A stretch of 64,000 bases of DNA from Streptomyces sp. GESEQ-35 (GTDB taxonomy: Bacteria > Actinomycetota > Actinomycetes > Streptomycetales > Streptomycetaceae): assembly GCF_017948485.1 (NCBI RefSeq), contig NZ_JAFFSX010000019.1:1-64000 (forward strand), in the 5' to 3' direction. Below, one piece after another: positions 42,761-50,599 of the stretch; position 1 is the stretch's first letter; the number at the start of each line of letters is the position of its first letter. The notes under the pieces are model-generated. The model made no database searches, had not been told where the DNA came from, and saw only the letters and a program-made list of their open reading frames with translations. The position numbers were made by a program, and so were the translations under genes.

Positions 42761-42779
42761 GCCTACAGTGCCCTATATG
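42761..42779 (-). promoter_or_regulatory. 19-bp motif, copy B
   Basis: GCCTACAGTGCCCTATATG on the plus strand is the exact reverse complement of the site at 32459-32477. Here it lies in the divergent region between the GntR gene and the small gene at 42850. Confidence 0.6.
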
Positions 42780-42849
42780 ATGAATCTCGAAGTCCCTGCG
42801 ACCGCCGACACGGCCCCGGGACGTGGCCCCTCTTAGAAGGAGCGTCGGC

Positions 42850-43065
42850 ATGCGCGACCCTGACCGCCACCCTGCTGAGTGGCCGACGGTCGGTGCGCTG
42901 GCCGTAGACACCCAGCGGGACCGCATCGGCGTCGTGATGGGGCATGTCGGGAAGAAGCTCCAGCTCCGGCCACCGGGCGGTGGCCGCGAATGGGACGCCG
43001 ACCCGCAGCAGGTGCGGCCCCCCGAACCCTCAGAAGAGCCGAGTGCCAGCGGGGAGACGCCGTGA
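42850..43065 (+). CDS. Small hypothetical protein
   Basis: A 71-residue protein, MRDPDRHPAEWPTVGALAVD, then IGVVMGHVGKKLQLRPPGGGREWDADPQQV. The pattern of a short beta-barrel-like unit (VGALAVDTQRDRIGVVMGHVGKKLQLRPPGG) is seen in small Streptomyces genes near GntR regulators. AAGGAG precedes the ATG. Divergent from the regulator across the 19-bp motif. Confidence 0.65.
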   Translation: MRDPDRHPAEWPTVGALAVDTQRDRIGVVMGHVGKKLQLRPPGGGREWDADPQQVRPPEPSEEPSASGETP

Positions 43066-43200
43066 CCACGCCGGAGAGACCCCGTCCGCACGGAGGCGCG
43101 CTGCCGCCCCTGTGGGTGCTCACGCAGACCCCCGTTCGGTGCATGGCGGCCACCGACGGGACGGCGGCCCCGGTGCGGGCTGCCAACGCCGGTTCCTTCC
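43062..43200 (+). pseudogene. Possible truncated small gene
   Basis: A GTG overlapping the previous stop (GTGA) opens VTTPERPRPHGGALPPLWVLTQTPVRCMAA, which looks coding. The frame then runs into two strong hairpins (43189 onward), and the later translation is not protein-like. The original gene may have been cut off here. Confidence 0.35.
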
Positions 43201-43282
43201 GCCGCTCCCCCGAGGCGGAAGGAACCGGTCCAGGGCGCCCGCTCCGGCGACCCTGTCCGAGGGGGGGCACCGCCGGAGCGGG
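43189..43282 (+). terminator. Two consecutive hairpins
   Basis: A 15-bp perfect stem (CCGGTTCCTTCCGCC at 43189-43203 with 43214-43228) followed by a 12-bp stem (CCCGCTCCGGCG at 43238-43249 with 43271-43282). Probably terminators for the unit starting at 42850. Confidence 0.55.
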
Positions 43283-43482
43283 TCTCGCGCCTCCGAGCGC
43301 ACTGCACTTGTCGAGTTCGATAACAGACCGCAGGACCCAAGGGCCCAGGTGGGAGACATGCGCACGAACCCGCAGGGAGCGTCGCCCCAACTGCACCGCG
43401 TCGCGGTCACGTCCGTGCCTCCCATGCGCCAGCACGGTCCGGCATATGCCCACAAAACCCGGCCCGCACTCCGGGAGACACC

Positions 43483-43674
43483 ATGCGCACGGCACTTGCA
43501 AGATTCGCCACCGCCGCCGCTCTCGGCTTCATGCTGACGGGCTGCAGCGGCAGCGGCGACTCGATCGACACGAAGCGCGATCAGCGGCCCGCGACTAGGC
43601 GCCGTCCTCGGTGGTGGCGGTCGACGTTCGCAGCGGAACCGCCAGCTGGGACCGCGCCCGCAACACGGTCGTGA
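43483..43674 (+). pseudogene. Truncated lipoprotein
   Basis: MRTALARFATAAALGFMLTGC is a convincing lipoprotein signal with lipobox, preceded by GGGAGA. After about 35 residues (GSGDSIDTKRDQRP) the frame becomes Arg-rich and ends; a nearby frame has VVAVDVRSGTASWD, which could be its displaced continuation. Likely a broken lipoprotein gene. Confidence 0.4.
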
Positions 43675-43757
43675 TGATGACGATGCGGCCGTTGATCTGG
43701 CTAGGCGGGTCGGCTGGCCCGGCACTCCCCGACATACCCGCAGAAGATGGGTGGCCC

Positions 43758-45203
43758 ATGTTGTCCAACGAGCCACGGGTTCAACGTCCGCCGCTCTTCC
43801 ACCTCTGGCGTCGGCGCAGGTTCCTCCAGGTGGTGGGGGCGCTCGGTGCCGGTGCCGCCGTGGGGGCGTGCAGCAGCGAGCCGGAGAGTCCGTCCGAGCA
43901 GGCGGGAGAGAAGGCGCCGAGTGCGGCGTTCAGGGAGCCGTCGGCGAAGCTATCGGGCAGCCTGAGGATTCTGATGTGGAGTCACTTCGTGCCCAGCCAC
44001 GACGAGTGGTTCAAGAAGTTCGCCGCCGACTGGGGCAAGCGGGTTGGGGTCCGGGTCGATGTGGATCTCATCGACGTCGCCAACATCCCGAGCCGGATCG
44101 CATCCGAGATCCAGGCCGGTCAGGGACACGACCTGCTCCAGTACATCGCGACGCTCTCGCAGTTCGAGCCCAGCGTGCTCGATCTGACCGACGTCACCGA
44201 GGAGGCCGACAAGCGGCACGGCGTGCAGCTGGCGATGTGCAAGGAGTCCAGCTACAACCCGCACACGCAGAAGTTCTACGCCTTCTCCCCCGGGTGGGTC
44301 CCCGACCCAGGGGACTATCGGAAGAGCCTGTGGGAGCCCGTCGGGCTCCCGGACGGTCCCTCGACCTGGGAAGAGCTGCTGGAGGGCGGCAGCGAGATCA
44401 AGGTGAGCCGGAACCTCCCGGTGGGCCTCGGCATGTCGCAGGAGATCGACTCCAACATGGCGGGCCATGCGCTGCTCTGGTCGTACGGGGCCTCGATCCA
44501 GGACGAGAACGAGAACGTCGTCCTCGACTCGCCCGAGACGGTCGCGGCCGTCGAGTTCATGCAGAAGCTGTTCAAGCAGGCCATGACCGACGAGGTGTTC
44601 TCCTGGAACGCCGCGAGCAACAACGAGGGGCTGATCGCGGGCAAGCTGAGCTACATCCTCAACTCGATCTCGGCCTGGCGGTCGTCCCAGGAAACCAACC
44701 CGGAGATCGCCGACGACACCTTCTTCACCCCGGCGCTCAAGGGACCGGCGACCGGCCTGGCGGCCCAGCACGTGATGTACAACTACGTGATCCCTGAGCA
44801 CGCCGGGAACCCGGACGCGGCGAAGGAGTTCCTGCTGCACTTCACCGACAACTTCGGGCTCGCGACGTACCACTCCCGCCTCTACGACTTCCCCTCCCGG
44901 ACGAGCCTGGCGCCACAGCTCGGCGCCTGGCTCAAGAAGGACCCGTTCGGCGCTGAGCCGGCCGACAAGCTGGCCTTCCTCAGCGATGTCGAGACGGCGA
45001 CGGAGTGGAGCGCCAGTATCGGACACCCGGGTCCGTCGAGCCCGGCGATCGGGGAGATCCTCGGCACCTATGTGATCCCGAACATGTTCGCCCGGGCCGC
45101 GCGCGGCACGGCAGGCCCGGAGCAGAGCGTGCAGCGGGCGCACAACGAGTGCGAGCGGATTTTCTCCCGCTGGCGGCAGCGCGGACTGGTCGGCGGCGGC
45201 TGA
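43758..45203 (+). CDS. ABC sugar transporter, solute-binding lipoprotein
   Basis: A 481-residue extracytoplasmic solute-binding protein (family 1, CUT1 type). The signal combines a twin-arginine motif RRRRFLQVVGALGAGA with lipobox VGAC, so it is probably a Tat-exported lipoprotein. The mature part begins SGSLRILMWSHFVPSHDEWFKKF. GGTGG precedes the ATG at 43758. It heads a four-gene importer operon. The sugar or related ligand is unknown. Confidence 0.85.
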   Translation: MLSNEPRVQRPPLFHLWRRRRFLQVVGALGAGAAVGACSSEPESPSEQAGEKAPSAAFREPSAKLSGSLRILMWSHFVPSHDEWFKKFAADWGKRVGVRVDVDLIDVANIPSRIASEIQAGQGHDLLQYIATLSQFEPSVLDLTDVTEEADKRHGVQLAMCKESSYNPHTQKFYAFSPGWVPDPGDYRKSLWEPVGLPDGPSTWEELLEGGSEIKVSRNLPVGLGMSQEIDSNMAGHALLWSYGASIQDENENVVLDSPETVAAVEFMQKLFKQAMTDEVFSWNAASNNEGLIAGKLSYILNSISAWRSSQETNPEIADDTFFTPALKGPATGLAAQHVMYNYVIPEHAGNPDAAKEFLLHFTDNFGLATYHSRLYDFPSRTSLAPQLGAWLKKDPFGAEPADKLAFLSDVETATEWSASIGHPGPSSPAIGEILGTYVIPNMFARAARGTAGPEQSVQRAHNECERIFSRWRQRGLVGGG

Positions 45204-45221
45204 GCGGCGGGGGAGTCGTCG

Positions 45222-46271
45222 ATGGCGGTTGCGGTCGAGGTCAGAAACCTCGAGAAGGTGTACGACGGCGGGCACGTGCATGCGGTTGACGGCGTGGACC
45301 TCGCCACCGAGGAGGGCGAGTACCTGGTCCTCCTGGGGCCCTCCGGATGCGGCAAGACCACGCTGCTGCGCACCATTGCCGGTCTCGAGCAGCCCACGGC
45401 GGGCGACGTGCTCATCGGCGGTTTGGTGGTCACCGGCCTGCCGCCGCGGGTCCGCAAGGTCGCGATGGTGTTCCAGAGCTACGCGCTCTACCCCCACAAG
45501 TCCGTGCTCGCGAACATCGAGTTCCCGCTGAAGGCGGCGAAGACGGACCGGTCGGAGCGGGAGCGCAAGGCGCGATGGGCGGCGGAGCTGCTGGGCATCG
45601 GCCACCTCGCCGAGCGCAAGCCCCGGCAGCTGTCCGGCGGCGAGCGGCAGCGCGTGGCGCTGGCCCGCGCCCTGGTACGCGACCCGCAGGTGTTCCTGCT
45701 GGACGAGCCGCTGTCCAACCTGGACGCGAAGCTGCGTGCCACCGCGCGCGACGAGTTGAAGCGGTTCCAGCAGCGGGTCGGCACCACCACGCTCTACGTC
45801 ACCCACGACCAGGCCGAGGCGATGGGCCTCGGCGACCGGATCGCCGTGATGAACCGCGGCAGGGTGCGCCAGCTCGGGCCACCGGTGGAGGTGTACGACG
45901 ACCCGGCGGACACCTTCGTCGCGACGTTCATCGGGTCGCCGCCGATGAACCTGGTCCGGTGGGAGGGCACGCTCGTGGGGTTCCGTCCGGAGCACCTGCT
46001 CCCGGTGGCGAGCGCGGCCAGGGAGCGGGTCACCACGCCGTTCCACATCGAGCGGATCGAGTACCTCTCCGGTGACCGCCACCTCTACGGGACGGTGACC
46101 GGCATCGGCGAGGACACCCGGGCGATCGCGCGACTGCCTGCCACCGTGACCGTCCCGCTGCACCCGGGGGAGGTGCACGACTTCGCCGTCGGCGTCGACC
46201 GGGTGCGGTTCTTCGAGGCCGCGACCGGGGTGCGCACCGCACCGATCCGGCTGGACTCACGTCATGACTGA
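45222..46271 (+). CDS. ABC sugar transporter, ATP-binding protein
   Basis: A 349-residue MsmK/UgpC-type ATPase: Walker A GPSGCGKTT, Q-loop VFQSYALYPH, signature LSGGERQRVALARAL, Walker B VFLLDEPLSNLD, H-loop THDQAEAM, and a C-terminal TOBE-like regulatory domain (VGFRPEHLLPV). It energises the two permeases that follow; its end overlaps the first permease start by 8 bp. Confidence 0.9.
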   Translation: MAVAVEVRNLEKVYDGGHVHAVDGVDLATEEGEYLVLLGPSGCGKTTLLRTIAGLEQPTAGDVLIGGLVVTGLPPRVRKVAMVFQSYALYPHKSVLANIEFPLKAAKTDRSERERKARWAAELLGIGHLAERKPRQLSGGERQRVALARALVRDPQVFLLDEPLSNLDAKLRATARDELKRFQQRVGTTTLYVTHDQAEAMGLGDRIAVMNRGRVRQLGPPVEVYDDPADTFVATFIGSPPMNLVRWEGTLVGFRPEHLLPVASAARERVTTPFHIERIEYLSGDRHLYGTVTGIGEDTRAIARLPATVTVPLHPGEVHDFAVGVDRVRFFEAATGVRTAPIRLDSRHD

Positions 46272-47205
46272 GGCCGGGCTCGACACCCCCGACGCCACCG
46301 CGACCGCTCGCTCCGCGGCCCGGGCCCGGCTGGCCGACCGGGAGGGGTTCCTGGCCTGGCTCTTCCTGCTACCCACCGTGGTCTACATCATCGCCCTGGT
46401 CGCGGTCCCGTTCTGCCTCGCGATCGCATTCGCCTTCAGCGACGTCACCGGCGGCGATCCGTCGTACGACTGGGCGGGTCTGACCAACTTCCGCCGGGTC
46501 TTCGACGACGAGGTGTTCTGGCAGTCGCTGCGCAACACCTTCGTGTTCACAGTCGTGTCGATGGTCTGCATCGTCGTCCTCGGCAAGGTGCTCGCCAACA
46601 TCCTCATCGCCGACTTCCGGGGCAAGTGGATCGTGCGCTTCCTGGTCCTGCTGCCCTGGACAACACCGGTCGCGCTCTCCTCGATCACCTGGCTGTGGCT
46701 GCTGCACTCGATCTACAGCCCGATCGACTGGGTGCTGCGCACCGTCGGCCTGATCGACGGCCACATGTACTGGCTGGGCCGCCCGAACCTCGCGATGGTC
46801 TCCATCATCGCGGTGCACGTGTGGCGGCTGGTCCCGCTCGCCGCCGTCATCATGATGGTCGGCCTGCTGTCCATCCCCAGGGACATAGAGGAGGCGGCCC
46901 GCATCGACGGCGCCGGCTACTGGCGGCGGATGTTCGAGGTGACCATCCCGCTGACGTTCCCGCTGATCGCGGTAGCCGCGCTGTTCGGCGCGATCTTCAC
47001 GTTCACCGACATGGCCGTGGTGCAGGTGCTCACCGGCGGCAAGCCGGAGAACTCCACCCACGTACTGGCCAGTTGGTCCTACACGCGCGGTATCGGGGGC
47101 GGCGACATCGGCCAGGGCGCGGTGATCGCGCTGTTCCTGTTCCCGCTGCTGCTCGCCGCCGCCGTCCTCATCCTCCGCGCCGTACGGCGGATGGAGACGC
47201 TCTGA
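46264..47205 (+). CDS. ABC sugar transporter permease (MalF-like)
   Basis: A 313-residue permease with six membrane helices and the cytoplasmic EAA loop IPRDIEEAARIDGAGYWRRMFEVTIP that docks on the ATPase. The N-terminus (LADREGFLAWLFLLPTVVYIIALVAVPF) is typical of CUT1 permeases. Its stop overlaps the next start (TGATG). Confidence 0.9.
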   Translation: MTEAGLDTPDATATARSAARARLADREGFLAWLFLLPTVVYIIALVAVPFCLAIAFAFSDVTGGDPSYDWAGLTNFRRVFDDEVFWQSLRNTFVFTVVSMVCIVVLGKVLANILIADFRGKWIVRFLVLLPWTTPVALSSITWLWLLHSIYSPIDWVLRTVGLIDGHMYWLGRPNLAMVSIIAVHVWRLVPLAAVIMMVGLLSIPRDIEEAARIDGAGYWRRMFEVTIPLTFPLIAVAALFGAIFTFTDMAVVQVLTGGKPENSTHVLASWSYTRGIGGGDIGQGAVIALFLFPLLLAAAVLILRAVRRMETL

Positions 47206-48122
47206 TGGCCGACGAGACGACAGTCACCGTGCAGACGGACGTCGTCGAACCGCGGGAGGCGGAGCGCCTGCGGCGCCACTACGCCCGCCGGCACCTGCTG
47301 GCCCGGGCTGGCCTGTACGCCGCCGCGGTGCTGGCCGCGCTGGCGTGCGCCGGCCCGTTCCTGTGGAGTGCGGTGACGGCGACCAAACTGAACGCCGACC
47401 TCTACGACCCGGAGCACAACCCGTTCTGGTACAACCGGCCGCCGACGCTGGACCACGTCAGCTACCTGTTCACCGACACCGCGTTCCCGACCTTCGCCTG
47501 GAACACCCTCTGGGTCGGCCTGCTGGTTGTCGGCATCACCCTCGTCCTCGGTGTGCCGGCGGCGTACTCCATCACCCGGCTCAACCGGCCGTGGGCCGGG
47601 CCGATGGGGATCGCGATCTTCTTCGTCTACCTCATACCGCCCAGCCTGCTCTTCCTCTCCCTCACCCGGATCGTGGTCTGGCTGGGGCTGCAGGACTCCA
47701 CCTGGTCACTGGTGGTGATCTACCCGACCATCACCGTCCCGGTCTCGACCTGGCTGCTCATCGGCTTCCTCAAGGCCCTGCCGCGGGACATCGAGGAGCA
47801 GGCGATGGTCGACGGCTACAGCCGGCTCGGCGCGCTGCTGCGCACGGTCTTGCCGCTGCTGTTCCCCGGCGTCGTGGCGGTGGTCGTCTTCGCCTTCACG
47901 CTGACCGCAAGCGAGTTCATCTACGCCCTGTCCTTCGTCTCGCCGACCGGTGAGAAGGTCGCCAGCACAGGCGTGCCCACCGAGCTCATCCGCGGCGACG
48001 TGTTCTTCTGGCAGTCGCTCCAGGCGTCGAACGTGCTGATCGCAGTGCCGATCGCCTTCGTCTTCAACCTGTTTCTGGCCCGGTTCGTCTCCGGATTCAC
48101 GATGGGAGCGGTCAAGGGCTGA
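47205..48122 (+). CDS. ABC sugar transporter permease (MalG-like)
   Basis: A 305-residue permease with six membrane helices and EAA loop LPRDIEEQAMVDGYSRLGALLRTVLPLL. It ends VSGFTMGAVKG, the usual finish of MalG-type permeases. With the preceding three genes it completes the importer; no sugar-processing enzyme is in the operon. Confidence 0.9.
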   Translation: MADETTVTVQTDVVEPREAERLRRHYARRHLLARAGLYAAAVLAALACAGPFLWSAVTATKLNADLYDPEHNPFWYNRPPTLDHVSYLFTDTAFPTFAWNTLWVGLLVVGITLVLGVPAAYSITRLNRPWAGPMGIAIFFVYLIPPSLLFLSLTRIVVWLGLQDSTWSLVVIYPTITVPVSTWLLIGFLKALPRDIEEQAMVDGYSRLGALLRTVLPLLFPGVVAVVVFAFTLTASEFIYALSFVSPTGEKVASTGVPTELIRGDVFFWQSLQASNVLIAVPIAFVFNLFLARFVSGFTMGAVKG

Positions 48123-48140
48123 ACCGTTAGGAGAACTCCG

Positions 48141-48860
48141 TTGGGTCGTTCCGTCGGGCCTGTCGGGGAGCACGTTGGGTTTGTGGACGCGCCTCAAGTG
48201 GAGGATTTTCAGGTGGAGTTGGCGATTTTCGTAGCCCAGGTATTCGCCTCGATGCCGCGGAGGGACCAGCGGGCCAAGGGCGACTGCTCCCCGCTCGGTC
48301 TGATGCTGGACGGCCGCCGCAAGTCCATCCAGGCGATGGCCGGCCTGCTGCCGGACGGCAACGAGCAGAACCTGCGGCAGTTCGTGAACCACTCCACGGG
48401 GGACCCAGCGCCGGTGCAGCGGCGGATCGTCAAGCGCACGCTGTCATTGATCAACCCGGAGGCCTGGCAAATCGACGACATGTCAGCGCCCAAGGACGGC
48501 CGGACGTCGGTCGAGGTGGCCCGGCAGCACTGCAGGGACCTGGGCAAACGGGCCAACTGCCAGGTCGCGGTGAGCGTCCACTCGGTCACCGACGCCGCGT
48601 CCTGCCCGCTGCAGTGGCGGCTGTTCCTGCCAAGAGAATGGGCATCAGGCCCCGATCGCCGGGCAAAGACCCATGTCCCGGCCGATGTCGGGCACCGCGA
48701 GAAGTGGCTGCTCGCCCTTGACATGCTCGCCCCCCGTGCCGCCTGGGGCATGACGCCGCCGGTGGTGGTGTCCGACGCCGCCTCCGGGTCCAGCGCACGC
48801 CTACGGGCGGCACTCGCCGATCGCCGCACCGCAGGCGCTGGCCAAGGACCACAACGGCTG
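48141..48860 (+). pseudogene. IS701-family transposase fragment
   Basis: The N-terminal two thirds of an IS701-type (DDE) transposase is readable: FVAQVFASMPRRDQRAKGDC, LMLDGRRKSIQAMAGLLPDGNEQNLRQFVNHS, AWQIDDMSAPKDG (first Asp), QVAVSVHSVTDAASCPLQWRLFLP and PVVVSDAASG (second Asp). The rest, with the last acidic residue, is missing, and the frame runs into unrelated codons. No terminal inverted repeats were recognised. An inactive remnant. Confidence 0.75.
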
Positions 48861-48910
48861 ACACAAGGTCAGTTGAGCCACCGGCAGGGGACAACGTCGG
48901 AGGAGGCCCC

Positions 48911-49372
48911 ATGGCCGAAGTGAAGATTGACGACGAACGGCTGATCCACGCCCCGGTGAGCGCCGTCTGGCACGCCATCAAGGACCCGCAGGCACACGCC
49001 CGCTGGCACCCGTACATCGTCCGCATCACCGGCGAGCACCGCCTCGGGGAAGTCCGCACGTGCAAAGTGATGATCGACCACAGGCCGGGGGCGACCTCGG
49101 AGCGCTGCATCCAACTGGACGAGGAGTGGCGGATCACCTGGGTGGTCGAGGACGACTCCACCGGGTTCAGCCACAAGGTCACCGACTGGCGGACCGGCTT
49201 CAACCTCGAACTCCGCGAAGGCGGGACCCTGGTGACGGCGCACAGCACGTTCCGGCCAAGCAACGCCCTCGTCTGGCTGATGAGCCCCCTGATCGGGCGC
49301 AGGTTCCATCACGCCCAGCGAACGATCCTCAAGCGCCTCCAGAGCTTCATCGAGCTGGAGAAGGGACGCTGA
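48911..49372 (+). CDS. SRPBCC-family protein
   Basis: A 153-residue START/Bet v1-like protein (polyketide cyclase/lipid-binding fold): IDDERLIHAPVSAVWHAIKDPQAHARWHPYI is the usual N-terminal strand-helix, and the C-terminal helix is RRFHHAQRTILKRLQSFIELEK. GGAGGAGG precedes the ATG. It may bind a hydrophobic ligand; the role is unknown. Confidence 0.8.
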   Translation: MAEVKIDDERLIHAPVSAVWHAIKDPQAHARWHPYIVRITGEHRLGEVRTCKVMIDHRPGATSERCIQLDEEWRITWVVEDDSTGFSHKVTDWRTGFNLELREGGTLVTAHSTFRPSNALVWLMSPLIGRRFHHAQRTILKRLQSFIELEKGR

Positions 49373-49477
49373 CGGTTGTGATGCCGGGGCCAGGCCTGCT
49401 CGCTGACGGAGCCTGGCGAAGCGCTCCCGCCACTGGTGAAGGTGGCCTGACAGCCACCTTCACCTGCGCGGGAGCCA

Positions 49478-49536
49478 TGAGAGTCCTCTCACTCTCATCT
49501 CACTGAAGACTCACGTAAACCCCGGATTCTCTTTAC
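49478..49536 (+). promoter_or_regulatory. CTCAC array 4
   Basis: TGAGA, CTCAC at 49488, 49499 and 49510 (11-bp steps), TTTAC at 49532 (22 bp on; TTCAC elsewhere), then GTGCGACCTCC. Same layout as arrays 1-3. Confidence 0.75.
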
Positions 49537-49709
49537 GTGCGACCTCCACCAAGGACGAGCGAGAGCCGGATGGAGGTCTACTCGATCGCCGTCTGCGGAC
49601 CCTCGCGTCTCGGGGTCCGCAGACGGCGATCGGTCCCCAGCGCCTGTCTGGTCAATACAGCCGGGACCCCCTAGAGCCCCCTTCTGCTTGTCGTCGCAGG
49701 AGGGGGTGC
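49537..49709 (+). ncRNA. Short transcript unit after array 4 (putative)
   Basis: About 170 bp with a perfect 19-bp stem from 49584-49602 (GATCGCCGTCTGCGGACCC) to 49613-49631, and a terminal hairpin at 49676-49709 (GCCCCCTTCTGC with GCAGGAGGGGG). CCGGATGGAGGTCTA is shared with unit 3. The inside ATG opens a frame starting MEVYSIAVCG. The long stem favours a structured RNA. Confidence 0.45.
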
Positions 49710-49940
49710 AAAGCAGCCTCTATCTCAGGCGTGAGCCACCCGTCGAAGGTCTCCCGTTGCCCGTTCCAGAACCGAGCCCACCAGGAACGCTGACGATCGT
49801 CGGAAGGACCGAGACGGACCACAGGCGCCCGCCGCCGGGAAACCTCGTCGGCGGCGGGCGCGCTGCCGTGACTTGGTGGCCACCGCGGCGGGCGTGGCGA
49901 CGCTATCGTGGACGTACGGCGCGGTGGAGAGGAAGCGGCC

Positions 49941-50159
49941 ATGACCTCGGCGTACGACTACAGAGAACTGCACGAGCTCATCGATCGCCTGGAGCCCGAA
50001 CAGGCGGAGGAGCTGCGTCGTCACGCTTTGCGTCTGGTGAAACCCGCGCCGAGCCGGTTCCGGATACTGCGGAGCTTCGATGGCCCGGCGACCGATCTCG
50101 GCGCCCGGGCGAAGGACATCGCGCGGGCGGAGATCGGCGAGGACGATGCTGATCGTTGA
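49941..50159 (+). CDS. Antitoxin of a PIN toxin pair
   Basis: A 72-residue protein, MTSAYDYRELHELIDRLEPEQAEELRRHALRLV, forming long helices, with a C-terminal tail ending GEDDADR. Its size, helical content and 14-bp overlap with a PIN-domain gene identify it as the likely antitoxin. GGAGAGGAAG precedes the ATG. Confidence 0.7.
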   Translation: MTSAYDYRELHELIDRLEPEQAEELRRHALRLVKPAPSRFRILRSFDGPATDLGARAKDIARAEIGEDDADR

Positions 50160-50556
50160 CACCGGTCCGCTCGTCGCCCTCCTCAACCGCAACGACCCCG
50201 ATCACGAGCGGTGCGCCGAGCTCCTGGAGTCGTACGACGGCGACCTTGTCGTCACCCCGTACGTGCTGACCGAATGCTGCTATCTGGTCGGGAAGTATCT
50301 GGGCGCCGAGGCCGAGGTCAACCTGGTGGAGTCCGTGGTCGGCGGTGATCTGGTGCAGGTGTTTCCCGATGAGCGGGACATGGCCCGGACCGCTGAGCTG
50401 ATGCACCGCTACCGTGGCTTTCCGCTGGGTGTCGCGGATGCTTCAGTGGTCGCTGTGGCGGAGCGGCTGAAGCTGACGGATGTCGCGACGCTCGACCACC
50501 GGCATTTCCGGGCGGTCGTGCCCGATCACGTTCCCGCGTTCACACTGCTTCCCTGA
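50146..50556 (+). CDS. PIN-domain toxin (VapC-like)
   Basis: A 136-residue PIN nuclease. Acidic active-site residues are Asp in MLIVDTGPLVALL, Glu in YVLTECCYLVGK, Asp in GVADASVVAVAERL and Asp in ATLDHRHF. Such toxins cleave RNA, often tRNA, and are held off by the partner encoded just upstream. Confidence 0.85.
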   Translation: MLIVDTGPLVALLNRNDPDHERCAELLESYDGDLVVTPYVLTECCYLVGKYLGAEAEVNLVESVVGGDLVQVFPDERDMARTAELMHRYRGFPLGVADASVVAVAERLKLTDVATLDHRHFRAVVPDHVPAFTLLP

Positions 50557-50599
50557 GCGGCCCTGCCCGGGGGTCTTGGCGCCGCGGCGGTGGGAGCCG

